Shown piece after piece: positions 1 to 5,268 of a DNA stretch of 6,691 nucleotides. Numbering within the stretch: the stretch's first letter is position 1; every line of letters starts with the position of its first letter. Origin of the DNA: Pseudomonadota bacterium (GTDB lineage Bacteria; Pseudomonadota; Alphaproteobacteria; Rhizobiales; Hyphomicrobiaceae); NCBI GenBank assembly GCA_023430845.1, contig JAEYYJ010000114.1, positions 1-6,691 of the forward strand, read 5' to 3'. The position numbers were made by a program, and so were the translations under genes. The notes under the pieces were generated by a model that was not told where the DNA came from, ran no database searches, and was given only the letters and a program-made list of their open reading frames with translations.

Positions 1-44
1 AAAAGGAGATAGCGCTCGTCGGCTTGGTTCGTATCGCGGCTCAT
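1..44 (-). CDS. 5' end of an unidentified gene (partial, runs off the window)
   Basis: An ATG on the minus strand at 44-42 follows a good ribosome binding site (AGGAG at 57-53, 8 bases before the start). The visible codons read MSRDTNQADERYLL without a stop before the window edge. The gene starts only 31 bases after the stop of the VOC gene on the same strand, so it is probably the next gene of the same transcript. Fourteen residues are too few to name a family and I do not recognise the protein. The call rests on the start codon, the Shine-Dalgarno match and the operon-like spacing. Confidence 0.55.
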   Translation of the reverse strand, partial: MSRDTNQADERYLL

Positions 45-75
45 GATCTCAACTCCTGCGTTGAGGCCTCAGGTC

Positions 76-453
76 CTATGCGGCTGCACCGCAGTAGGCT
101 TCGACGCGATAGCCATCGGGGTCGATGACGAACGCGGCGTAATAAGTCGGCCCATAACTCTCGCGCACGCCGGGCTTGCCGTTGTCCTTGCCGCCGGCGG
201 TGAGCGCAGCCTTGTAGAAGGCGTCGACGCTCTTGCGGGTCGGCGCATCGAAGCACAGATGCAGGCCCGATTCGGCGTTCGGCGCAACGGGACGCCCCGA
301 TTTCAGCACCCAAAACCGGACATCGGCGTCACCGTAGCCGGCGCTCGTGTCGTCCTTGGTGAGACAGCTGTAGCCGAGCGGCTTCAGCGTGGCATCGTAG
401 AACTTGCGGGACTTGGCGAGATCGGCGCTGCCGATCGAAATATGATTGATCAT
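76..453 (-). CDS. VOC family (glyoxalase/dioxygenase-fold) protein
   Basis: This 125-residue cytoplasmic protein has the length and pattern of a single vicinal-oxygen-chelate domain with two beta-alpha-beta-beta-beta halves. The first half opens with MINHISIGSADLAKSRKFYD (residues 1-20), the typical strand plus helix. The second half runs from GLHLCFDAPTRKSVDAFY (63-80) to the ending FVIDPDGYRVEAYC (108-121). Candidate metal ligands are His4, His65 and Glu118, which match the usual H/H/E positions of the fold. The start at 453 was chosen because GGGGAG lies a few bases upstream and the protein begins exactly at the first strand; an upstream in-frame extension to 543 adds only non-conserved sequence. 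Members are lyases, isomerases, dioxygenases or resistance proteins, and the substrate cannot be told from sequence. It lies 107 bases downstream of the DUF1127 gene on the same strand. Confidence 0.86.
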   Translation of the reverse strand: MINHISIGSADLAKSRKFYDATLKPLGYSCLTKDDTSAGYGDADVRFWVLKSGRPVAPNAESGLHLCFDAPTRKSVDAFYKAALTAGGKDNGKPGVRESYGPTYYAAFVIDPDGYRVEAYCGAAA

Positions 454-505
454 TTCATTACTCCCCAGACTGAAGTGTGGGCTCGAATGGTCTTGAAAGC
501 ATTTG

Positions 506-552
506 CCAGGCCGCGCGCCAGGGAAAGGGCCAAAGACTGGCACGCGGCCTGG
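506..552 (-). terminator. Strong stem-loop between the DUF1127 and VOC genes (terminator, attenuator or processed 3' RNA)
   Basis: Bases 506-521 and 537-552 form a 16-bp inverted repeat with one mismatch (516 against 542) around a 15-base loop. The outer arm is CCAGGCCGCG pairing with CGCGGCCTGG, and the inner arm is GCCAG pairing with CTGGC. On the minus strand it begins 8 bases after the DUF1127 stop. It is not followed by a T-tract (the next bases read CAAATGCTTTC), so it is not a textbook intrinsic terminator. It may terminate weakly, attenuate transcription into the VOC gene, or stabilise the 3' end of the DUF1127 message. Confidence 0.5.
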
Positions 553-560
553 GCTTGGCC

Positions 561-842
561 TCAGTACATGGATGACATGTACAGAGGCACGTGCCGCCGA
601 GCAGGGTGGCGGTCCTCACCGCCCCGCGACGCGTAGGATGTGATCTCGCTGCGCTCTAGGCCGATGTCGTGGAGCGTGCGGTCGTCGAGGCCGCCGAGCT
701 GCCGAACGGTGTTCCGATAGCGGCGCCGCTGGCGGACCTGATCCAGCCGGCGTTGGCCCCATCGGGCGATACGGGCGGCGAGAGATATCGGACCTTGCGC
801 TTCGGCCCTGCTGAAGGCCTGTGCCAGTACGAGTTGCATCAT
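561..842 (-). CDS. DUF1127 (YjiS-like) small Arg-rich protein
   Basis: This 93-residue, strongly basic protein carries the DUF1127 motif at about residues 39-68: RRRYRNTVRQLGGLDD, then RTLHDIGLERSEI. An N-terminal leader, MMQLVLAQAFSRAEAQGPIS, precedes it, and a short tail follows that ends in PLYMSSMY. The start at 842 is supported by AGGAG at 854-850, seven bases before ATG; a second ATG follows at once. DUF1127 proteins are abundant in Alphaproteobacteria. The few studied ones (for example CcaF1 of Rhodobacter sphaeroides) bind RNA and affect stress responses and RNA turnover. A role in RNA binding here is inference from family membership. It is transcribed away from the WYL regulator, and the tandem operator in the shared upstream region suggests control by that regulator. 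It is the first gene of a probable DUF1127-VOC-unknown transcript. Confidence 0.87.
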   Translation of the reverse strand: MMQLVLAQAFSRAEAQGPISLAARIARWGQRRLDQVRQRRRYRNTVRQLGGLDDRTLHDIGLERSEITSYASRGGEDRHPARRHVPLYMSSMY

Positions 843-871
843 GATCGATCTCCTGGGCATGTTTTGTTTTA

Positions 872-924
872 TGAGTGCCGTCGGGCATTGATCGCCGGCG
901 ACGAGCGGACAATGCCTGAGTGCC
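872..924. repeat. Paired direct and inverted repeats upstream of the DUF1127 gene
   Basis: TGAGTGCC occurs at 872-879 and again at 917-924, exactly 45 bases apart. Between the two copies lies an inverted repeat, GGCATTG at 884-890 and CAATGCC at 910-916, with a 19-base loop. The block is 30 to 80 bases before the DUF1127 start codon, so it could be promoter-region sites or part of the 5' leader. No convincing -35/-10 pair could be read on either strand. Confidence 0.35.
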
Positions 925-925
925 C

Positions 926-943
926 CTGACAGCCTTGTGTCAG
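926..943. promoter_or_regulatory. Putative operator copy 1, CTGACA-N6-TGTCAG
   Basis: CTGACA at 926-931 and TGTCAG at 938-943 form a perfect 6-bp inverted repeat around the 6-base spacer GCCTTG. The same half-sites with the same spacing recur 33 bp downstream, which makes chance unlikely. The site sits in the divergent gap between the DUF1127 gene and the WYL regulator, 83 bases before the former's start codon and 99 bases before the latter's. Binding by the adjacent WYL regulator is inferred from position and symmetry. Confidence 0.6.
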
Positions 944-955
944 CAGGTCTGGAGG

Positions 956-979
956 CTCCTGACAGGGTGCTGTCAGGAG
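956..979. promoter_or_regulatory. Putative operator copy 2, extended CTGACA-N6-TGTCAG palindrome
   Basis: This is the stronger copy: CTCCTGACAG at 956-965 and CTGTCAGGAG at 970-979 are perfect 10-bp arms around a 4-base centre (GGTG). It contains the same CTGACA/TGTCAG half-sites and the same 6-base inner spacing as copy 1. The two centres are 33 bp apart, close to three helical turns, so two dimers could bind on the same DNA face. It lies 63 bases before the WYL regulator start, a position suited to autoregulation. As RNA it would also form a GC-rich hairpin in the regulator's leader. Confidence 0.62.
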
Positions 980-1042
980 GCTTGCGGTAGAGGGAGCGGA
1001 GTGGGGAAAAGCCCTGGTCCAATTCGCCGCCGGAGACGCGTC

Positions 1043-1774
1043 ATGCGCCGAGCCGATCGCCTTTTCGAGATCATCCAACACATGCGGCGCAAGCCGACCG
1101 TCAGGGCGCGCGAGCTCAGCGAATCGCTGGAGGTGTCGGAGCGTACGATCTACCGCGACGTCCGCGATCTCATCGCGAGCGGCGTGCCCATCGAGGGCGA
1201 GGCTGGCGTCGGCTACGTGCTGAAAGCGGGCTTCGACCTGCCGCCGCTCATGTTCAAGGAGCAGGAGATCGAGGCGCTGGTGCTCGGCGCGCGCATCGTC
1301 GAAAGCTGGGCGGATGCCGAACTCGCCGAAGCGGCCACCGACGCGATTGCCAAGATCGAGGCGGTGATTCCCGACCAGCTCAAAGTCTACATGGCCAATA
1401 CGGCCCTGATGGCGCCGTGCGCACACTACATGGCGCCAATTTCCTTTGATCTCGCGGAGTTGCGCCGGGCCGTGCGAAGCCGGCTCAAGATCCGTTTCCG
1501 CTATACGGACGTCCTGCGCCAGGGGAGCGAGAGAACAGTGCGGCCGCTGTCGCTCGCCTTCTTCGGGCCGGTCTGGGTCATGGCGGCGTGGTGCGAGCTC
1601 AGGACCGATTTCCGCACGTTCCGACTGGACCGCATGGAGGGCTTCTCGATCACGCAGGAGCCCTTCAAGTCCGAGCGCGGCAAGACGCTGCACGATTTCC
1701 TCAAGCGGCCCTCGACATGGACCCGCGGGGCGCTGGCGCCCGCCAACAACGAGGCCGAGTTCGAGGACGGATGA
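1043..1774 (+). CDS. HTH-WYL (YafY-type) transcriptional regulator
   Basis: This is a 243-residue cytoplasmic DNA-binding regulator. Residues 1-60 form a DeoR/HTH-11-type winged helix (MRRADRLFEIIQHMRR, then ARELSESLEVSERTIYRDVRDL, with wing IEGEAGVGYVL). A WYL effector domain follows at about 130-205, with FRYTD and the core FFGPVWVMAAWCELR followed by DFRTFRLDRM. The eponymous WYL triad reads Trp178-Val-Met, a common degenerate form in YafY-like members. The length matches the family (about 230-250). The start at 1043 was chosen because GGAG lies 7 bases upstream and the HTH begins directly; extending to 920 would add a low-complexity Arg-rich stretch and run through the operators. WYL domains sense small ligands or nucleic acids, and the ligand here is unknown. 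Likely targets are its own promoter and the divergent DUF1127-VOC transcript. Confidence 0.92.
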   Translation: MRRADRLFEIIQHMRRKPTVRARELSESLEVSERTIYRDVRDLIASGVPIEGEAGVGYVLKAGFDLPPLMFKEQEIEALVLGARIVESWADAELAEAATDAIAKIEAVIPDQLKVYMANTALMAPCAHYMAPISFDLAELRRAVRSRLKIRFRYTDVLRQGSERTVRPLSLAFFGPVWVMAAWCELRTDFRTFRLDRMEGFSITQEPFKSERGKTLHDFLKRPSTWTRGALAPANNEAEFEDG

Positions 1775-1843
1775 GGGCAAAACAGCTCCGATCCGGCCCA
1801 CGCTATGCATTAACTGCAAATCTCGGATCGCAGAGTGTATGCT

Positions 1844-1858
1844 GGCTTATAATAAGCC
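1844..1858 (+). promoter_or_regulatory. Palindrome with embedded TATAAT: probable promoter/operator of the efflux operon
   Basis: GGCTTAT and ATAAGCC (1844-1850 and 1852-1858) form a perfect 7-bp inverted repeat around a single A. It contains an exact TATAAT hexamer at 1848-1853. If this is the -10 box, transcription would begin near 1860, giving a leader of about 20 bases before the MarR-family ATG. No good -35 box is visible at the normal distance. MarR dimers typically bind AT-rich palindromes of this size over their own promoter, so autorepression by occlusion is the likely reading. The repressor-site role is inference. Confidence 0.6.
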
Positions 1859-1879
1859 TCGCATATATTTTACGGTTTT

Positions 1880-2380
1880 ATGACAGCCGATCCCTTTCTT
1901 ACACGCTCGCTGGGCTTCGTCCTGGGTGATGTCTCCCGCCTCATGCGCCGCCGCTTCGATGCGCGGGCGCGGGAAATCGGCCTTACGCGGGCCCAATGGC
2001 GGGTCATGGGCCAGCTCCGCCGCCGTGAGGGCATCAATCAGGCGGCGCTCGCCGAAATCCTCGAGATCGAGCCGATGACGCTCGGCCGCCATATTGATCG
2101 CTTGGTCGAGAAGAATTTCGTCGAGCGCCGCCCCGATCCGAAGGACCGCCGCGCCTGGCGCCTGTTCCTCAAGCCCGAGGCGCAGCCCGTCCTCGACAAG
2201 CTGCGCACGATTTCCACGGTCAATCGCAAGGAAGTGCTGCAGGACATCCCGAACGAGGAGGCCGAGGCCCTCATCGACACGCTGCTCAAGATCAAAGGCA
2301 ATCTGACCGCCCTCGATGTGACCGAGCCGGTCGCGCCGCCCAAGTCCGACGACGACGCCGCATCCCGGAAAGAGAACTGA
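1880..2380 (+). CDS. MarR-family transcriptional regulator (probable repressor of the emrAB genes)
   Basis: This 166-residue protein has the MarR layout. An N-terminal dimerisation helix comes first (about 1-35), then TRAQWRVMGQLRRREGINQA leading into the recognition helix region (about 52-76, with PMTLGRHIDRL). The beta wing follows with DPKDRRAWRLFL (86-97), which carries the conserved D-x-R pair, and C-terminal dimerisation helices complete it. An acidic/basic tail of about 18 residues ends it. Repressors of this family release DNA on binding phenolic or other lipophilic ligands. Its stop is 9 bases before emrA, an arrangement like E. coli emrRAB. The start has no recognisable Shine-Dalgarno; the preceding 20 bases are AT-rich, so translation may depend on a short unstructured leader. 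The next in-frame ATG (residue 22) would remove part of the first helix, so 1880 is preferred. Confidence 0.93.
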   Translation: MTADPFLTRSLGFVLGDVSRLMRRRFDARAREIGLTRAQWRVMGQLRRREGINQAALAEILEIEPMTLGRHIDRLVEKNFVERRPDPKDRRAWRLFLKPEAQPVLDKLRTISTVNRKEVLQDIPNEEAEALIDTLLKIKGNLTALDVTEPVAPPKSDDDAASRKEN

Positions 2381-2389
2381 GGCGCGCCC

Positions 2390-3589
2390 ATGCAGAAGAG
2401 CGCGACAGAGATAGAGCGGGAGCCGGCCGGGAAGCCGGGTGGGAACAGTCCCGCGCGCGCTTATGGTGCACGGCTCAAGTCGATCTCACGCCGTTCGTTG
2501 TCAATCCTCGCCATTGCGTTGCTCGGGCCGCTCGCGGCGTTGCTCGTCGGCGGATACCTCTATTTTGCCGGTGGCCGCTACGTCTCGACGGACAATGCCT
2601 ATGTCAAAGCGGACAAGATCGCCGTCAGCGCCGATATCGATGGCCGTGTCGTCGAGGTGCTCGTGGAGGCCGACCAGGAGGTCGCGCGCGGCACGCTGCT
2701 CTTCCGCATCGACCCGCAGCCTTTCAAGATCGCGTTCGAGCGCGCCGAGGCGCAACTCGCGGCCGCCATCCAGGACGCGCGGTCCGTGCGCGCGCTCTAC
2801 GACCAGAAGACGGCGCGCCTGAAGCTCGCCGAAGGCGACCTGACATTCCACCAGCAGCACTTTGAGCGCCAGGAGTCGCTGACCAAGACGGGTGTCGTCT
2901 CGCGTTCCGGCATGGATTTGGCGGAGCGGGGGCTTCGCAATGCACGCGACCAGATCCTGATTGCCGAGCAGGAGATCGCGGAGGTACGTGCGCGTCTCGG
3001 CGGCGATCGCGAGCAGCCGATCGACGGGCTGCCGACAGTGCGCGAAGCACGCGCCGCGCGTGATCGCGCCGCGCTCGATCTCGCGCGCACGGAGGTTAAA
3101 GCGCCCGTCGCCGGCATCGTGACGAACTTCGACCTGCAGCCCGGCGAGTACGTCAACGCGGGGCATGTCGTGTTCAGTCTGGTCGGCACGGAGAACGTGT
3201 GGGTTCAGGCCAATTTCAAAGAGACCGACCTCACGAACGTCAAGGCAGGCCAGCGCGCGACCATTCGCGTCGACATGTATCCGGGCAAGCCGCTGACGGC
3301 GCTTGTCACGAGCATCAGCCCGGCGACGGGATCGGAGTTCGCGCTGCTGCCGCCGCAGAACGCCACGGGCAACTGGGTTAAGGTTGTCCAGCGCTTGCCA
3401 GTGCGCCTCCGCATCGATGCTGCGGACGCACCCACATTGCGTGCGGGCATGAGCGTGGTCGTGCGGATCGACACGGAGCATCGCCGGTCCGGCCCCTCGT
3501 GGGCGCAGGGATTGCTGAACTGGGCCGATACGGCGTCGGATGCCGAAGCCGCGCCGCCGGCTGATAAAGCGCCGGTCAAGCCACGATGA
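2390..3589 (+). CDS. emrA: EmrA-type membrane fusion protein (HlyD family) of a drug efflux pump
   Basis: This 399-residue periplasmic adaptor is anchored in the inner membrane. A basic cytoplasmic N-terminus (about 1-36) precedes one membrane segment (about 37-60). The family signature STDNAYVKAD (66-75) follows, then the first lipoyl half (GRVVEVLVEADQEV, 85-98). A long alpha-helical hairpin rich in Ala, Arg and Glu spans about 112-235. The second lipoyl half (VKAPVAGIVTNFDLQPGEYV, 236-255) leads to a beta-barrel region with NVWVQANFKETDL (269-281). The EmrA hallmark PATGSEFALLPPQNATGNWV (311-330) is intact. Length matches E. coli EmrA (about 390). It would couple the EmrB transporter to an outer membrane channel, not encoded here. 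Its Shine-Dalgarno (GAGG, 2379-2382) overlaps the marR stop, suggesting translational coupling. Confidence 0.96.
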   Translation: MQKSATEIEREPAGKPGGNSPARAYGARLKSISRRSLSILAIALLGPLAALLVGGYLYFAGGRYVSTDNAYVKADKIAVSADIDGRVVEVLVEADQEVARGTLLFRIDPQPFKIAFERAEAQLAAAIQDARSVRALYDQKTARLKLAEGDLTFHQQHFERQESLTKTGVVSRSGMDLAERGLRNARDQILIAEQEIAEVRARLGGDREQPIDGLPTVREARAARDRAALDLARTEVKAPVAGIVTNFDLQPGEYVNAGHVVFSLVGTENVWVQANFKETDLTNVKAGQRATIRVDMYPGKPLTALVTSISPATGSEFALLPPQNATGNWVKVVQRLPVRLRIDAADAPTLRAGMSVVVRIDTEHRRSGPSWAQGLLNWADTASDAEAAPPADKAPVKPR

Positions 3590-5151
3590 GCACGACGGCA
3601 TCGCCTGCAGGTATCCCTCCTGCCTACGGCGGCGCCCGTCTTTTGCTGATCACCGTCGCGCTCATTCTCGGGCCGCTCGTTCAGGTGTTCGACACGGCGA
3701 CGGTATCGATCGCGCTGCGCCACATGCAGGGCGAGCTCTCGGCGACGCAGGATCAGATTGCCTGGGTGATCACCACGTACTTGATCACGCTCACCGTCTT
3801 CACGCCAGTTTGGGGCGTGCTCGGCGGCATGTTCGGCCGCAAGCGGCTGATCCTCATTTGTATCTGTGGCTTCACGAGCAGTGCCATGCTGGCGGGCATG
3901 TCCACGTCGCTCACCGAGATCCTGATCTGGCGCGCCGTGCAAGGCTTTTTCGGCTCGGCTCTGCTGCCGCTCGGCATGTCGTCACTGCTGACGATCTATC
4001 CGCGCGAGAAGCTCGGCATCGCCATGGCGTGGTGGGGTGTCGGCATGATGTTCGGGCCGGTTTTCGGGCCGACCATCGGTGGATACGTTACCGAATATCT
4101 GACGTGGCGCTGGGCCTTCTACATCAATCTCCCGATCGGCATCGTCGCCTTCCTGATGACGGCTTTCATCGTGCCGCGTACGGGCGTGCGCACGTTCCGC
4201 AAATTCAATTACTACGGCTTCGTCACGCTCGGCGTCGCGATTGCCTGCCTTCAGTTCATTCTCGACCGCGGCGAGCGCTATGACTGGTTCGACTCGCCGA
4301 TGATGGTGACGATCGCGCTTGTCGGATTCGCGGCGCTTTGGCTGTTCGTCGTCAACGTCTTCACGACGAGTACGCCGTTCATCGAGCCCGCACTCTTCAA
4401 GGATCGCGATTATCTCGCGGGGACGGTGCTGCGGACGCTTTTCGGCGTGCTCATCTTCGGCAGTCTCGTGATCATGCCGCCCTTCATTCAGGACATCGGC
4501 GGCTATCCACCATTGCTCAGCGGTTATGCCATGGCGCCGCGCGGCGCCGGCACGATGCTTGCCTCGTTCCTGGTCGGCTATCTGCTGCCGTACATGGATC
4601 CGCGCAAGCTGATTGCCGCTGCCATGATCACGATGGCCGCCACCATGTGGCAGCTCTCGACATTCACCGAAGACATCGACATGACGGCGTTCGTCATCAA
4701 CAATTTCATTCAAGGCCTGGCTTTCGGCGCCTTCATGGTGCCGTTGAATGCGGTGGCCTTCGTCACGCTCAAGCCCGAGCTGCGCGACGCCGGGACGTCG
4801 TTCTATTCTCTGGTCAACAACATCGGCCGCAGTCTCGGCGTGGCACTCTTCTCGGGCTATCTCGTGCGCTCGAGCCAGAGCTATCACGAGACGCTCGCGC
4901 AGTACGTCCGCCCCGACAACGATGTCATGCGCCACATCACACTGCCAGCACCTTGGAGCCTGACCGATCCCGTCGGGCTCGCCGCCATAGAGCGAGTTGT
5001 CACGCAGCAGGCGAAGCTGCTCGCTTATATCGCCGATTACCAGCTTATCACGGCGGTCATTCTGGTTTGCATGCCGGCGCTGCTGTTCATGAAGAACCCG
5101 CACAAGCAGAAGGCGGCTCCAGCCGGCGCAGCGCGCCCTGCGGCTGCGTAG
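3586..5151 (+). CDS. emrB: EmrB-type DHA2 family major facilitator multidrug transporter
   Basis: This 521-residue inner-membrane protein has the hydrophobicity of a 14-helix DHA2 proton antiporter. Segments in order include TM1 with LVQVFDTATVSIAL (31-44, the conserved Asp36 motif) and a TM2-TM3 loop, GVLGGMFGRKRL (77-88). WRAVQGFFGSALLPLG (115-130) carries the motif B Arg116 and Gly. FGPVFGPTIGGYV (156-168), motif C of antiporters, precedes WRWAFYINLPIGI (174-186). The EmrB hallmark LQFILDRGERYDWF (222-235) is present, and RDAGTSFYSLVNNIGRSLG (400-418) lies late in the protein. The tail ends in a short Lys/Ala-rich cytoplasmic stretch. It overlaps emrA by ATGA (3586-3589), so the two are translationally coupled and made in matched amounts. 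Substrates of the family are hydrophobic drugs, uncouplers and aromatic acids; the actual substrate here is unknown. Confidence 0.96.
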   Translation: MSTTASPAGIPPAYGGARLLLITVALILGPLVQVFDTATVSIALRHMQGELSATQDQIAWVITTYLITLTVFTPVWGVLGGMFGRKRLILICICGFTSSAMLAGMSTSLTEILIWRAVQGFFGSALLPLGMSSLLTIYPREKLGIAMAWWGVGMMFGPVFGPTIGGYVTEYLTWRWAFYINLPIGIVAFLMTAFIVPRTGVRTFRKFNYYGFVTLGVAIACLQFILDRGERYDWFDSPMMVTIALVGFAALWLFVVNVFTTSTPFIEPALFKDRDYLAGTVLRTLFGVLIFGSLVIMPPFIQDIGGYPPLLSGYAMAPRGAGTMLASFLVGYLLPYMDPRKLIAAAMITMAATMWQLSTFTEDIDMTAFVINNFIQGLAFGAFMVPLNAVAFVTLKPELRDAGTSFYSLVNNIGRSLGVALFSGYLVRSSQSYHETLAQYVRPDNDVMRHITLPAPWSLTDPVGLAAIERVVTQQAKLLAYIADYQLITAVILVCMPALLFMKNPHKQKAAPAGAARPAAA

Positions 5152-5158
5152 GGTTTCC

Positions 5159-5181
5159 CCGCATTCCGAGGAATGGGGTGA
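5159..5181 (+). terminator. Possible emrB terminator hairpin
   Basis: CATTCC (5162-5167) and GGAATG (5170-5175) pair around a 2-base centre. Flanking C and G runs can lengthen the stem if one G is bulged. It starts only about 8 bases after the emrB stop, where a terminator is expected, but no U-tract follows and the 2-base loop would force the inner pairs open. It may act with the larger 5176-5223 repeat. Confidence 0.35.
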
Positions 5182-5223
5182 GGGGCATTGACCGGCGATG
5201 GCATTGGTCTCCGCCCCTCACCC
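5176..5223. repeat. 11-bp perfect inverted repeat in the convergent spacer (bidirectional terminator or dispersed element)
   Basis: GGGTGAGGGGC (5176-5186) and GCCCCTCACCC (5213-5223) are exact reverse complements around a 26-base loop. The structure sits between two genes that converge (emrB ending at 5151 and the minus-strand gene ending at 5269), where a two-way terminator would be useful. The arm sequence, and the CCCCGCGCGGGG palindrome at 5233-5244 just beyond it, resemble intergenic repeats common in Hyphomicrobiales genomes, so it may be a decayed copy of such an element. That resemblance is from memory and not tested here. Confidence 0.5.
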
Positions 5224-5268
5224 TTACCTGCACCCCGCGCGGGGACGCGGCGCAGGAACCTCTTACTT

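Noticed and set aside
62..71. TGAGGCCTCA palindrome between the VOC stop and the next gene
   Set aside because: A 10-bp loopless palindrome cannot fold as a stable hairpin and is too short to claim as an operator on its own.
43..636. Long plus-strand open frame (197 codons) opposite the VOC and DUF1127 genes
   Set aside because: It is antisense to two genes with recognisable domains, its translation shows no family pattern, and there is no good ribosome binding site.
920..1042. Upstream in-frame extension of the WYL regulator start to 920
   Set aside because: It would translate through both operator palindromes and add an unconserved Arg-rich leader; the ATG at 1043 has a proper Shine-Dalgarno and directly precedes the HTH.
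869..1819. Long minus-strand open frame opposite the WYL regulator
   Set aside because: It is the mirror of a strong HTH-WYL gene; its Arg/His/Leu-rich translation is typical of antisense frames in GC-rich DNA.
1789..1830. CGATCCG/CGGATCG inverted repeat after the WYL gene, considered as a terminator
   Set aside because: Seven-base arms 28 bases apart with no T-tract are weak evidence for termination.
2501..3601. 366-codon minus-strand open frame opposite emrA
   Set aside because: The plus strand encodes an intact EmrA with all family motifs; the antisense product is low-complexity and rich in Arg.
3982..5103. 373-codon minus-strand open frame opposite emrB
   Set aside because: Highly charged His/Arg/Glu/Asp-rich translation is a codon-bias shadow of the membrane protein on the other strand.
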